Assembly: GCA_037013495.1 (NCBI GenBank)
Contig: CM072810.1
Location: 69,727,449-69,791,448 of the forward strand
Direction of reading: 5' to 3'
DNA length: 64,000 nt
DNA from: Hippophae tibetana
Taxonomy: Eukaryota > Streptophyta > Magnoliopsida > Rosales > Elaeagnaceae
The notes below the pieces were generated by a model. That model had not been told where the DNA came from. It saw only the letters and a list, made by a program, of their open reading frames with translations, and did no database searches. Positions 53,301 to 63,888 of the stretch are shown here, in pieces. The translations under genes were made by a program, and so were the position numbers. Each line of letters opens with the position of its first letter. The stretch's first letter is position 1.

Positions 53301-55877
53301 GATTGGGAATATCAAATGGAAAGATTAATTTTGGAAGCAATTATTTTTGTTTTATTGAATTATGGGCCTTCTATGTTTATCGATTTTGTTTTGAACGGAA
53401 TTGTAGAATTTAATTTGTCTTATTTATCATAAGTATTTTTATGCTTTTATTATTTACGGATGGATTAAGCACATATCACAACTAAATATCCCTACTAAGG
53501 TTGCATTACGTCTATGGTTTTGTTGCTTATATAAGAAAACAAAAACCTTGTGATGGAGGAACAATTGGTATAATTAATGATAATATATTTTAGGAAGCTT
53601 TGTACTTTTCTTCCTTTGGTTCTTGATGGATTTCCAAGATTCGAAACATCATTGGTCGTGATCATTATTTTTTGGAATCAAAAGGATGGAGTTTTAGGGA
53701 CTTATTGATGTTGTTTTTGTTTGTGGACTTCATTTCGTAGTTCCTTTTTCAATCTTCATCTCTTATTCTTGATCTTTATTTCTACGCTCAATAAATCTTT
53801 GTTCTTCATAAAAAATATTGTAGGAAATAGAAGATGGGTTATACTGTTTATAGTATTAAAAAAGAACATTTCATAAAACAGATTCCGAACTTTATATGGC
53901 CATAACTTTTTAGTCGGGTGTCGAAGCTTTTATTATAATATATCAAATCAAAGCTTGTAAAGATTCATTTAATCAGGGCATCGCATGCGTAAGAATATTA
54001 TTTTTTGAAATCAAATTCCACCATTTACATCACCTACCGAGAGTTTAAAGTTTTCGTCGCACCTATTCCGTATTTTTTGCTACCTTTTTTTTTAAATGCC
54101 ACTACAAGAGCGATTGAGTTATTGTCCAAGAGTGTGTTTAAAAATATTCAAATGTTCTCAATATCCAAAAAATATTGTCAAGATCATACAAATATTCCCA
54201 TGATCCTTCACAATTGACTGATTGGAAATATGAAATGGAAAGATTAATTTTGCTTGCAATTATTTTTGTTTTATTTAATTATGGGCCTTTTATGTTTAGC
54301 GATTTTGTTTGTACGGAATTGTGGAATGTAATTTGTCTTTTTAATCATAAGTATTTTTATGCTTTTATTATTTACGGATGGATTAAGCACATTTCACAAC
54401 TAAATATCCCCACTAAGGTTGCATTACGTCTATGGTTTTGTTGCTTATATAAGAAAACAATCACCATGTGATGGAGGAACAATTGGTATAATTAATGAAA
54501 ATATATTTAGGAAGCTTTGTACTTTTCTTCCCTTGGTTCTAGATGGATTTCCAGGATTCGAAACATCAAAGTTCGTGATCATTATTTTTTGGCATAAAAA
54601 AGATGGAGTTTTAGGGACATATTGAAGTTGTTTTCGTTTGTGGACATCATTTCGTACTTCTTTTATAAATCTTCGTCTCTTATTATTGATCTTTATTTCT
54701 ACGCTCAATAAATCTTTGTTCTTCATAAAAAACATTGTAGGAAATAGAAGATGGGTTCTACTGTTTATAGTTTTAAAAAAGAACATTTCATATAACAGAT
54801 TTCGAACTTTACATGGCCATAACTTTTTAGTCGGGTGTCGAAGTTTTTATTTTAATATATCAAATCAAAGCTTGTAAAGATTCCTTTAATCAGACCATCG
54901 CTTGTGGAAGAATATCATTTTTGAAATCAAATCCCACCATTTACATCACCTAATGAGAGTTTAATGTTTTAGTCGCACCTATTCCGTGTTTTTTGCTTTT
55001 GGTTTTTTTAAATGCCACTACAAGAGCAATTGAGTTTATGTCCAAGAGTGTGTTTAAAAATATTCAAATGTTCTCAATATCCAAAAGATATTGTCAAGAT
55101 CATACAAATATTCCCATGATCCTTCACAATTGACAGATTGGGAATATCAAATGGAAAGATTAATTTTGCTTGCAATTATTTTTGTTTTATTGAATTATGG
55201 GCCTTTTATGTTTAACGATTTTGTTTGTATCGAATTGTGGAATTTAATTTGTGTTATTTATCATAAGCATTTTTATGCTTTTATTATTTACGGATGGATT
55301 AAGCACATATCACAACTAAATATCCCCACTAAGGTTGCATTACGTCTATGGTTTTGTTGCTTATATAAGAAAACAATCACCATGTGATGGAGGAACAATT
55401 GGTATAATTAATGAAAATATATTTAGGAGGCTTTGTGCTTTTCTTCCATTGGTTCTAGATGGATTTCCAGGATTCGAAACATCAAAGGTCGTGATCATTA
55501 TTTTTTGGCATAAAAAAGATGGAGTTTTAGGGACTTATTGATGTTGTTTTCGTTTGTGGACTTCATTTCGTACTTCTTTTATAAATCTTCGTCTCTTATT
55601 CTTGATCTTTATTTCTACGCTCAATAAATCTTTCTTCTTACTAAAACAAATTGTAGGAAATAGAAGATGGGTTCTACTGTTTATAGTATTAAAAAACAAC
55701 ATTTCATAAAACAGATTTCGAACTTTACATGGCCATAACTTTTTAGTCGGGTGTCGAAGCTTTTATTATAATATATCAAATCAAAGCTTGTAAAGATTCC
55801 TTTAATCAGACCATCGCTTGTGTAAGAATATCATTTTTGAAATCAAATTCCACCGTTTACATCACCTACTGAGAGTT
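50378..55877. repeat. Monomers M56-M61 with a 3668-bp four-monomer shift
   Basis: M56 and M60 (50378, 54046) share the private variants CATATTGAAGTTG, CTTGTGGAAG, AAATCCCACC and CCTAATGAGAG. M57 and M61 (51294, 54962) share GAGTTTATG. All are 3668 bp apart. Between them are M58 (A, with an extra T at about 52760 giving GGCATTAAAAAAG) and M59 (B). This is a second four-monomer register, separate from the one at 32-40 kb. Confidence 0.85.
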
Positions 55878-58632
55878 TAATGTTTTCGTCGCACCTATTC
55901 CGTGTTTTTTGCTTTTGGTTTTTTTAAATGCCACTACAAGAGCAATTGAGATAATGTCCAAGAGTGTGTTTAAAAATATTCAACTGTTCTCAATATCCAA
56001 AAAATATTTTCTAGATCATACAAATATTCCCATGATCCTTCACAATTGACAAATTGGGAATATCAAATGGAAAGATTAATTTTGGAAGCCATTATTTTTG
56101 TTTTATTGAATTATGGGCCTTTTATGTTTAGCGATTTTGTTTTGAACGGAATTGTTGAATTTAATTTCTCTTATTTATCATAAGTATTTTTATGCCTTTA
56201 TTATTTTCGGATGGATTAAGCACATTTGACAACTAAATATCCCTATTAAGGTTAAATTATGTCTATGGTTTTGTTGCTTATATAAGAAAACAACAACCTT
56301 GTGATGGAGGAACAACTGGTATAATTAATGAAAATATATTTAGGAAGCTTTGTACTTTTCTTCCTTTGGTTCTAGATGGATTTCCAAGATTCGAAATATC
56401 AAAGGTCGTGATAATTATTTTTTGGCATCAAAAGGATGGAGTTTTCGGCACTTATTGATGTTGTTTTCGTTTGTGGACTTTATTTTGTAGTTCTTTTTTA
56501 AATCTTCGTCTCTTATTCTTGGTCTTTATTTCTACGCTCAATAAATCTTTGTTCTTCAAAAAATAAATTGTAGGAAATAGAAGATGGGTTCTAGTGTTGA
56601 TAGTATTAAAAAAGAACATTTCATAAAACAGATTTCGAAATTTACATGGCCATAACATTTGACTCGAGTGTCGAAGCTTTTATTATAATATATCAAATCA
56701 AAGCTTGTAAAGATTCCTTTAATCAGAGGATTGCTTGTGTAAGAATATTATTTTTTGATATCAAATTCCAACATATAAATCACCTACCGAGATTTTAAAA
56801 TTTTCGTCTCACATATTCCATGTTTTTTGCTTTCGGTTTTTTTAAATGCCACTACAAGAGTGATTGAATTAATGTCCAAGAGTGTGTTTAAAAATATTCA
56901 AATGTTCTCAATATCCCAAAAATATTGTCTAGATCATACAAATATCCCCATGATCCTTCACAATTGATAGATTGGGAATATCAAATGGAAAGATTAATTT
57001 TGGAAGCCATTATTTTTGTTTTATTGAATTATGGGCCTTTTATGGTTAGCGATTTTGTTTTGAACGGAATTGTGGAATTTAATTTTTCTTATTTATCATA
57101 AGTATTTTTATTCTTTTATTATTTCCGGATGGATTAAGCATATATCACAACTAAATATCCCCACTATGGTTGCATTACGTCTATGGTTTTTTGTTGCTTA
57201 TATAAGAAAACAACATCCTTGTGATGGAGGAACAACTGGTATAATTAATGAAAATATATTTAGGAAGATTTGTACTTTTCTTCCTTTGGTTCTAGATGGA
57301 TTTCCAAGATTCGAAATATCAAAGGTCGTGATAATTATTTTTTGGCATCAAAAGGATGGAGTTTTAGGCACTTATTGATGTTGTTTTCGTTTGTGGACTT
57401 TATTTTGTAGTTCTTTTTTAAATCTTCGTCTCTTATTCTTGGTCTTTATTTCTACGCTCAATAAATCTTTGTTCTTCAAAAAATAAATTGTAGGAAATAG
57501 AAGATGGGTTCTAGTGTTGATAGTATTAAAAAAGAACATTTCATAAAACAGATTTCGAAATTTACATGGCCATAACATTTGACTCGGGTGTCGAAGCTTT
57601 TATTATAATATATCAAATCAAAGCTTGTAAAGATTCCTTTAATCAGACCATCGCTTGTGTAAGAATATCATTTTTGAAATCAAATTCCACCATTTACATC
57701 ACCTACTGAGAGTTTAATGTTTTAGTCGCACCTATTCCGGGTTTTTTGCTTTCGGTTTTTTTAAATGCCACTACAAGAGCGATTGAGTTAATTTCCAAGA
57801 GTGTGTTTAAAAACATTCAAATGTTCTCAATATCCCAAAAATAATGTCTAGTACATACAAATATTCCCATGATCCTTCACAATTGACAGATTGGGAATAT
57901 CAAATGGAAAGATTAATTTTGGAAGCAATTATTTTTGTTTTATTTAATTATGGGCCTTTTATGTTTAGCGATTTTGTTTGTACGGAATTGTTGAATTTAA
58001 TTTCTCTTTCTTATCATAAGTATTTTTATGCTTTTATTATTTATGGATGGATTAAGCACATTTGACAACTAAATATCCCTATTAAGGTTAAATTACGTCT
58101 ATAGTTTTGTGGCTTATAAAAGAAAACAACAACCTTGTGATGGAGGTACAACTGGTATAATTAATGAAAATATATTTTAGGAAGCTTTGTACTTTTCTTC
58201 CTTTGGTTCAAGATGGATTTCCAGGATTGGAAACATCAACGGTCGTGATCATTGTTTTTTGGCATCAATAGGATGGAGTTTTAGGGACTTATTGATGTTG
58301 TTCTCGTTTGTGGACTTCATTTCGTAGTTCTTTCTTAAATCTTCGTCTCTTATTCTTGATCTTTATTTCTACGCTCAATAAATCTTTGTTCTTCATAAAA
58401 AAGAATTGTAGAAAATAGAAGATGGGTTCGCTATTTATAGTATTAAAAAAGAACATTTCATAAAACAGATTTCGAACTTTACATGGCCATAACTTTTGAG
58501 TCGGGTGTCGAAGCTTTTATTATAATATATCAAATCAAAGCTTGTAAAGATTCCTTTAATCAGAGCATCGCTTGCGTAAGAATATTATTTTTTGAAATCA
58601 AATTCCACTATTTACATCACCTACCGAGAGTT
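55878..58632. repeat. Diverged monomers M62-M64
   Basis: Copies of 918, 919 and 918 bp with more substitutions than the array to the left: GGAAGCCATTATT, CCTATTAAGGTTAAATTA, GATTTTAAAATTTTCGTC, CAACATATAAATCACC, GGGTTCTAGTGTTGATAG, CATAACATTTGACTCG. B-type markers prevail but several signature sites differ from all earlier B copies. Higher divergence fits an older or less often exchanged part of the array. Confidence 0.85.
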
Positions 58633-59521
58633 TAAAGTTTTCGTCGCACCTATTCCGTTTTTTTTTTGCTTTCCGTTTTTTTACATGCCACTACAAGAGC
58701 GATTGAGTTAATGTCCAAGAGTGTGTTTAAAAACATTCAAATGTTCTCAATATCCCAAAAATATTGTCTAGTACATACAAATATTCCCATGATCCTTCAC
58801 AATTGATAGATTGGGAATATCAAATGGAAAGATTAATTTTGGAAGCAAAAGTTTTTGTTTTATTTAATTATGTGCCTTTATGTTTAGCGATTTTGTTTGT
58901 ACGGAATTGTTGAATTTAATTTCTCTTTCTTATCATAAGTATTTTTATACTTTTATTATTTACGGATGGATTAACACATTTCACACCTAAATATCCCCAC
59001 TAAGGTTCCATTACGTCTATGGTTTTGTTGCTTATATAAGAAAACAACAACCTTGTGATGGAGGAACAATTGGTATAATTAATGTAAATATATTTTAGGA
59101 AGCTTTGTACTTTTCTTTATTTGGTTCTAGATGGATTTCCAGGATTCGAAACATTAAAGGTTGTGATCATTATTTTTTGGCATCAAAAGGATGGAGTTTT
59201 AGGGACTTATTGATGTTGTTTTCGTTTTTTGACTTCCTTTCGTAGTTCTTTTTTAAATCCTCTTCTCTTATTCTAGATCTTTATTTCTACACTCAATAAA
59301 TCTTTGTTGTTCATAAAAAAATTGTAGGAAATAGAAGATGGGTTCTACTGTTTATAGTATTAAAAAAGAACATTTCATAAAACAGATTTCACATTTTACA
59401 AGGCCATAACTTTTGACTCGGGTGTCGAAGCTTTTTTTATAATATATCAAATCAAAGCTTGTAAAGATTTCTTTAATCAGAGCATCGCTTGCGTAAGAAT
59501 GTAATTTTTTGATATCAAATT
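58633..59521. repeat. Truncated satellite monomer M65
   Basis: 889 bp of a diverged monomer, with a long T-run near 58660 and a three-base loss at ATGTGCCTTTATG. It is cut after GATATCAAATT, exactly where the intact copies continue CCAACATATAAATCACC. About 37 bp of its right end is missing. Confidence 0.88.
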
Positions 59522-59836
59522 GATGAGCGAAAACCGGCATCGCCGATTCTTGCCAATACTTTGGTTTTAATATTTATAAAACTCTCGCAAGTGCACGAAT
59601 CATTTCGAAGAAAATGATAAGTATACTCCCAAGGTCGATCTAAGGAAGGAATGTATGTGGTTTTTAATTTATTATTCAAACTTTTAAAAACGAAATTAAA
59701 TCCTAAACATCCTGTCACGATAGTTTGGTTTTTGTGTTCCTAATCTAATAACATAAAATAAACATATATACAGATTAATTAAATATAATCTAATAACATA
59801 AAAATAAACATAGATACAAATTCAATAAATGATTAT
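59522..59836 (-). mobile_element. Foreign block, probable fragment of an inverted LTR
   Basis: About 315 bp unlike any monomer. Read on the minus strand it contains ATTCCTT, ATCGACCTTGGGAGTATAC, GATTCGTGCACTTGCGA and an end in CTCATCA. These lie in the same order as ATTCCTT, TTCGATATCCGTAC, GATTCGTACACTTGCGA and GCATCA at the 3' end of the LTR at 62282-63864. That order is typical of LTR 3' ends in plant Ty3/gypsy elements. The left border TGATGAG would be the LTR terminus; the right side looks truncated. No target-site duplication is visible, and about 390 bp of satellite is missing across the block. Confidence 0.55.
59741..59822. repeat. Imperfect direct repeat inside the foreign block
   Basis: TAATCTAATAACATAAAATA at 59741 recurs as TAATCTAATAACATAAAAAT at 59786. 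The copies span 59741-59776 and 59786-59822, a 45-bp offset, with a one-base length difference and a few substitutions. It lies next to the resumed satellite. Confidence 0.8.
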
Positions 59837-62281
59837 CTAAATATCCCTATTAAGGTTAAATTATGTCTATGGTTTTGTTGCTTATATAAGAAAACAACAA
59901 CCTTGTGATGGAGGAACAACTGGTATAAATAATGAAAATATATTTAGGAAGCTTTGTACTTTTCTTCCTTTGGTTCTAGATGGATTTCCAAGATTCGAAA
60001 TATCAAAGGTCGTGATAATTATTTTTTGGCATCAAAAGGATGGAGTTTTAGGCACTTATTGATGTTGTTTTCGTTTGTGGACTTTATTTTGTAGTTCTTT
60101 TTTAAATCTTCGTCTCTTATTCTTGATCTTTATTTCTACGCTCAATAAATCTTTGTTCTTCAAAAAATAAATTGTAGGAAATAGAAGATGGGTTCTAGTG
60201 TTGATAGTATTAAAAAAGAACATTTCATAAAACAGATTTCGAAATTTACATGGCCATAACATTTGACTCGGGTGTCGAAGCTTTTATTATAATATATCAA
60301 ATCAAAGCTTGTAAAGATTCCTTTAATCAGAGGATTGCTTGTGTAAGAATATTATTTTTTGATATCAAATTCCAACATATAAATCACCTACCGAGATTTT
60401 AAAATTTTCGTCTCACATATTCCATGTTTTTTGCTTTCGGTTTTTTTAAATGCCACTACAAGAGTGATTGAATTAATGTCCAAGAGTGTGTTTAAAAATA
60501 TTCAAATGTTCTCAATATCCCAAAAATATTGTCTAGATCATACAAATATCCCCATGATCCTTCACAATTGATAGATTGGGAATATCAAATGGAAAGATTA
60601 ATTTTGGAAGCCATTATTTTTGTTTTATTGAATTATGGGCCTTTTATGTTTAGCGATTTTGTTTTGAACGGAATTGTGGAATTTAATTTGTCTTATTTAT
60701 CATAAGTATTTTTATGCTTTTATTATTTACGGATGGATTAAGCATATATCACAACTAAATATCACCACTATGGTTGCATTACGTCTATGGTTTTTTGTTG
60801 CTTATATAAGAAAACAACATCCTTGTGATGGAGGAACAACTGGTATAATTAATGAAAATATATTTAGGAAGATTTGTACTTTTCTTCCTTTGGTTCTAGA
60901 TGGATTTCCAAGATTCGAAATATCAAAGGTCGTGATAATTATTTTTTGGCATCAAAAGGATGGAGTTTTAGGGACTTATTGATGTTGTTTTCGTTTGTGG
61001 ACATTATTTTGTAGTTCTTTTTTAAATCTTCGTCTCTTATTCTTGATCTTTATTTCTACGCTCAATAAATCTTTGTTCTTCAAAAAATAAATTGTAGGAA
61101 ATAGAAGATGGGTTCAAGTGTTGATAGTATTAAAAAAGAACATTTCATAAAACAGATTTCGAAATTTACATGGCCATAACATTTGACTCGGGTGTCGAAG
61201 CTTTTATTATAATATATCAAATCAAAGCTTGTAAAGATTCCTTTAATCAGAGGATTGCTTGTGTAAGAATATTATTTTTTGATATCAAATTCCAACATAT
61301 AAATCACCTACCGAGATTTTAAAATTTTCGTCGCACCTATTCCGTGTTTTTTGCTTTCGTTTTTTTAAATGCCACTACAAGGGCGATTGAGTTAATGACC
61401 AAGAGTGTGTTTAAAAATATTCAAATGTTCTCAATATCCAATAAATATTGTCTAGATCATACAAATATTCCCATGATCCTTCACAATTGACAGATTGGGA
61501 ATATCAAATGAAAAGATTAATTTTGGAAGCAATTATTTTTGTTTTATTTAATAATGGGCCTTTTATGTTTAGCGATTTCGATTGTACGGAATTGTGGAAT
61601 TTAATTTCTCTTATTTATTAGAAGTATTTTTATGCTTTTATTATTTACGGATGGATTAAGCACATTTCACAACTAAATATCCTCACTAAGGTTGCATTAC
61701 GTCTATGGTTGTGTTTCTTATATAGGAAAACAACAACCTTGTGATGGAGGAACAACTGGTAATATTAATGATAATATATTTTAGGTTGCTTTGTACTTTT
61801 CTTCCTTTCATTCTAGATGGATTTCCAAGATTGGAAACATCAAAGGTCGTGATCATTATTTTTTGGCATCAAAAGGATGGAGTTTTAGGGACTTATTGAT
61901 GTTGTTTTCGTTTGTGGACTTCATTTCCTAGTTCTTTTTAAAATATTCGTCTCTTATTCTTGATCTTTATTTCTACCGAAAATAAATCTTGGTTCTTCAT
62001 AAAAAAAATTGTTGGAAATAGAAGATGGGTTCTACTGTTTATAGTATTAAAAAAGAACATATCATAAAACAAATTTCGAACTTTACATGGCCAAAGCTTT
62101 TGACTCGGGTGTCGAAGCTTTTATTATAATATATCAAATCAAAGCTTCTTAAGATTCCTTTAATCAGACCATCGCTTGCATACGAATATTATTTTTTGAA
62201 ATCAAATTCCACAATTTACATCACCTACCGAGAGTTTAAAGTTTTCGTCGCAACTATTCCTTGTTTTTTGCTTTCGGTTTT
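59837..62281. repeat. Resumed satellite: partial, two full and one cut monomer
   Basis: The array restarts at CTAAATATCCCTATTAAGG, about 355 bp into a monomer, in the original orientation. It runs 59837-60399 (partial), 60400-61319 (920 bp), 61320-62236 (917 bp) and 62237-62281 (45 bp, cut by the LTR in the T-run that normally reads GGTTTTTTTAAATG). The stretch up to about 61242 is a close copy of 56233-57638. The last full monomer differs: GCATACGAATATT, TTTCTACCGAAAATAAATC, TTTTAGGTTGCTTTG. Confidence 0.88.
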
Positions 62282-62504
62282 TGATAAGAGCTAAATTATT
62301 GCATTTTTGTTATGATTTAAATGTTGATATTTGTGTGAAAATTGTATTTATTTGATTATTTAATCCACAAATGTCATTTCACGGGTATTTCGTGTTTAAA
62401 GTGCAATTTCAGGTAAAATCATGATTTTGGAGAAGTTAGGGACAAAGTACAATGATCAGAATTGAATGAAAATAAAAAGAGAACAAAAATTTCAAAATTT
62501 TGAA

Positions 62505-62542
62505 TTTCGCCGGCGGCGAGAGTATTCTCGCCGCCGGCGAAA
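62505..62542. repeat. Perfect 17-bp inverted repeat with 4-base loop
   Basis: The left arm 62505-62521 begins TTTCGCCGGC and ends GGCGAGA. After the loop GTAT (62522-62525), the right arm 62526-62542 is its exact reverse complement, beginning TCTCGCC. This is the strongest hairpin I found in the window. A second structure in the same tract is the perfect 16-bp palindrome TCTCGCCGCGGCGAGA at 62835-62850. Confidence 0.93.
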
Positions 62543-62869
62543 ACCTTACGGAAAAAAATGTTGAAAATCATGCAGGGAGCACGGATTATGGCCAAGTGAA
62601 TCTCGCCGCCGGCCAAAGTATCTCGCCGCCGGCCAAAGCATCTCGCCGCCGGCTAAAATCTTGGCGAAAATCTTACCGAGAGCACAAATTTTGGTAAACT
62701 AATCTCGCCGCCGGCCAAATAATTCTCGCCGCCGGCCACATTATGTTGGCCGCCGGCCAAAGTATCTAGCCGCCGGCCACATTATTTTGGCCGCCGGCCA
62801 AAATCAAAAACCTAAATATTTAATTTTCCAGAAATCTCGCCGCGGCGAGAATAATGTCGCCGCCGGCCA
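62505..62869. repeat. GC-rich GCCGGC minisatellite in the LTR
   Basis: Eleven GCCGGC hexamers occur between 62509 and 62869, mostly inside CTCGCCGCCGGC or TTGGCCGCCGGCCAA units spaced irregularly by 15-60 bp of AT-rich sequence. It lies upstream of the TATA box, so in the U3 part of the LTR. The rest of the window is very AT-rich and shows almost no such motifs. The units are dense in CG and CHG sites and each core is self-complementary. Confidence 0.88.
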
Positions 62870-62933
62870 GTTTCGTCCAAAAATACATTTTTTATGTTGT
62901 TTTGTTCCAAAATTGCCCCCCAAACCCTAGATC

Positions 62934-62944
62934 TATATATATAT
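62934..62944 (+). promoter_or_regulatory. Probable LTR TATA box
   Basis: TATATATATAT follows CAAACCCTAGATC, in a setting common in plant gypsy LTRs, and is followed by purine-rich sequence (GGAAAAGAGGGGGACGG). A start of transcription some 30 bp downstream, near 62970, would put the GC-rich minisatellite in U3. Start site and activity are inferred. Confidence 0.55.
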
Positions 62945-63743
62945 TATGATGGAAAAGAGGGGGACGGCAGAGAGGGCAGATCTAAGTTATTTTTGGAGGA
63001 GAAAAGGAAATTTTGGAGAGAAAGGTTGGAGAAGCTTGAAGGATCATCACCATTGTTGCTACCAAGTCTTCATCTTCAAGAGTTCTTCATCTCTTCTCCT
63101 TAGCTTTTGTTTTCTGCATTTTATTCAGATTGTTTGTTCATGGATTCCATTGAGAATATGTTTGTTCTTAATTTCGTTATGAACTAATTCGTTTTTTGCT
63201 AAGGCTATGATGTAGTTAAATCAAGGAAATCTGATTTCTTTTGTTATTGTTATATGAATTCATTGTTTTCAAGTTGAGTATTTATTTCCATGCTTAATGC
63301 TTTTAAATTTCTGATCAAGATTTAGATGATTTGTTGCATTATATTGAGACCGAGAGGAGATGTGTAATGAATGCTTCTTGTGATAAATACCGTATGTTGA
63401 ATGCGAGTTTGACACCTAATGCATGATGTATGTGGTTATTCTAGAAATTCCATAAATCATAATGTGCTTATTTGTGATTAAATCTTCATAGTAATATAGT
63501 TGGTTTTCATAGATAAGTAATTCTAACATAACTTGAGAAAGAGTATTAGATAAGTTTGGGTTTTTCAACCATCACTTTTAGCTTTGAATCTCATATAACA
63601 TGACTTGAAATCGGATTGAATTGATTTAGCGAAATCAAATGCCTTAGCGTTTTTAATCATTTGTGAACAACATTAAATTTTGTTATTTGCGTTTAGTTTT
63701 ATGTTAATTTGCTTTTAAAACAATTTCAACAATTCGGTTTTCA

Positions 63744-63749
63744 AATAAA
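63744..63749 (+). terminator. Candidate LTR polyadenylation hexamer AATAAA
   Basis: AATAAA lies about 115 bp before the LTR end and about 800 bp after the TATA box. That is a plausible place for the end of R, but plant polyadenylation signals are degenerate and the DNA is AT-rich, so this is a weak call. Confidence 0.25.
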
Positions 63750-63870
63750 ATTAGGGTTAGTCAATTTCGGTACTTAGTAACGCCATTCCTTGTGGGTTCG
63801 ATATCCGTACTTTTTGTACACTTTATTACTTGAACGATTCGTACACTTGCGAAGATAAGCATCAAGTTTT

Positions 63871-63888
63871 TGGCGCCGTTGCCGGGGA
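63871..63888 (+). other. Primer-binding site for tRNA-Asp
   Basis: TGGCGCCGTTGCCGGGGA is complementary over 18 bases to the 3' end of plant cytosolic tRNA-Asp including CCA (family knowledge recalled, not searched). It starts six bases (AGTTTT) after the LTR end at 63864, as in Athila-type elements. It fixes the element's orientation as plus and shows this is a 5' LTR with attached internal region, not a solo LTR. Confidence 0.9.

Larger units (their letters stand above)
1..62281. repeat. 916-bp satellite DNA array (66 complete monomers)
   Basis: Head-to-tail tandem repeat filling almost the whole window; it already runs at base 1, so the left edge is outside. Phased on TAATGTTTTAGTCGCACC (or its TAAAG/TAAGG variants), monomer starts are 1, 917, 1833, 2749, 3665, 4580, 5496, 6412, 7328, 8244, 9160, 10076, 10994, 11911, 12827, 13743, 14659, 15578, 16493, 17409, 18328, 19243, 20159, 21074, 21990, 22905, 23821, 24740, 25655, 26574, 27489, 28405, 29321, 30237, 31153, 32069, 32987, 33902, 34818, 35734, 36652, 37567, 38472, 39387, 40306, 41221, 42137, 43042, 43959, 44876, 45795, 46710, 47626, 48542, 49459, 50378, 51294, 52210, 53127, 54046, 54962, 55878, 56796, 57715, 58633, then 60400, 61320 and 62237. 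Most lengths are 915-920 bp; two are 905. All copies share one orientation. The array is interrupted at 59522-59836 and cut at 62281 by an LTR retrotransposon. The phase is arbitrary. A centromeric, pericentromeric or subtelomeric location cannot be decided from sequence alone. Confidence 0.98.
62282..63864 (+). mobile_element. 5' LTR of an Athila/Tat-like Ty3/gypsy retrotransposon
   Basis: The satellite stops abruptly at 62281. The new sequence opens TGATAAGAGC and ends AAGCATCA, six bases before a tRNA-Asp primer-binding site. The terminal inverted motif TGAT/ATCA and the TG...CA ends are canonical. The length is 1583 bp. The five satellite bases before it, GTTTT (62277-62281), are the expected left copy of a target-site duplication; the right copy is beyond the window. 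It contains a GC-rich palindromic minisatellite, a TATA box and a candidate polyadenylation hexamer. tRNA-Asp priming and long LTRs are known of Athila-type elements; the lineage is inferred because no gag or pol is visible. A non-autonomous derivative is equally possible. Confidence 0.85.

Noticed and set aside
59515..59718. 67-codon minus-strand ORF across the satellite/foreign junction
   Set aside because: It spans the junction of two unrelated sequences and lies in a probable LTR fragment. It shows no codon bias or recognisable domain.
1..62281. CRISPR-like array
   Set aside because: The repeat unit is about 916 bp with no short repeat and unique-spacer structure, there are no cas genes, and the context is a plant genome.
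1..62281. Ribosomal DNA or 5S spacer array
   Set aside because: No rRNA sequence or 5S internal control region was seen in any monomer, and the base composition is far too AT-rich.
62419..62697. ORFs of 65 codons on both strands over the GC-rich minisatellite
   Set aside because: They are produced by the repeated GCCGCCGGC units, which lack stops in several frames. They are not coding.
62894..63182. Two overlapping plus-strand ORFs (69 and 78 codons) after the LTR TATA box
   Set aside because: They lie inside the LTR, overlap each other in different frames and have low-complexity composition. Short upstream ORFs are common by chance in LTR leaders.
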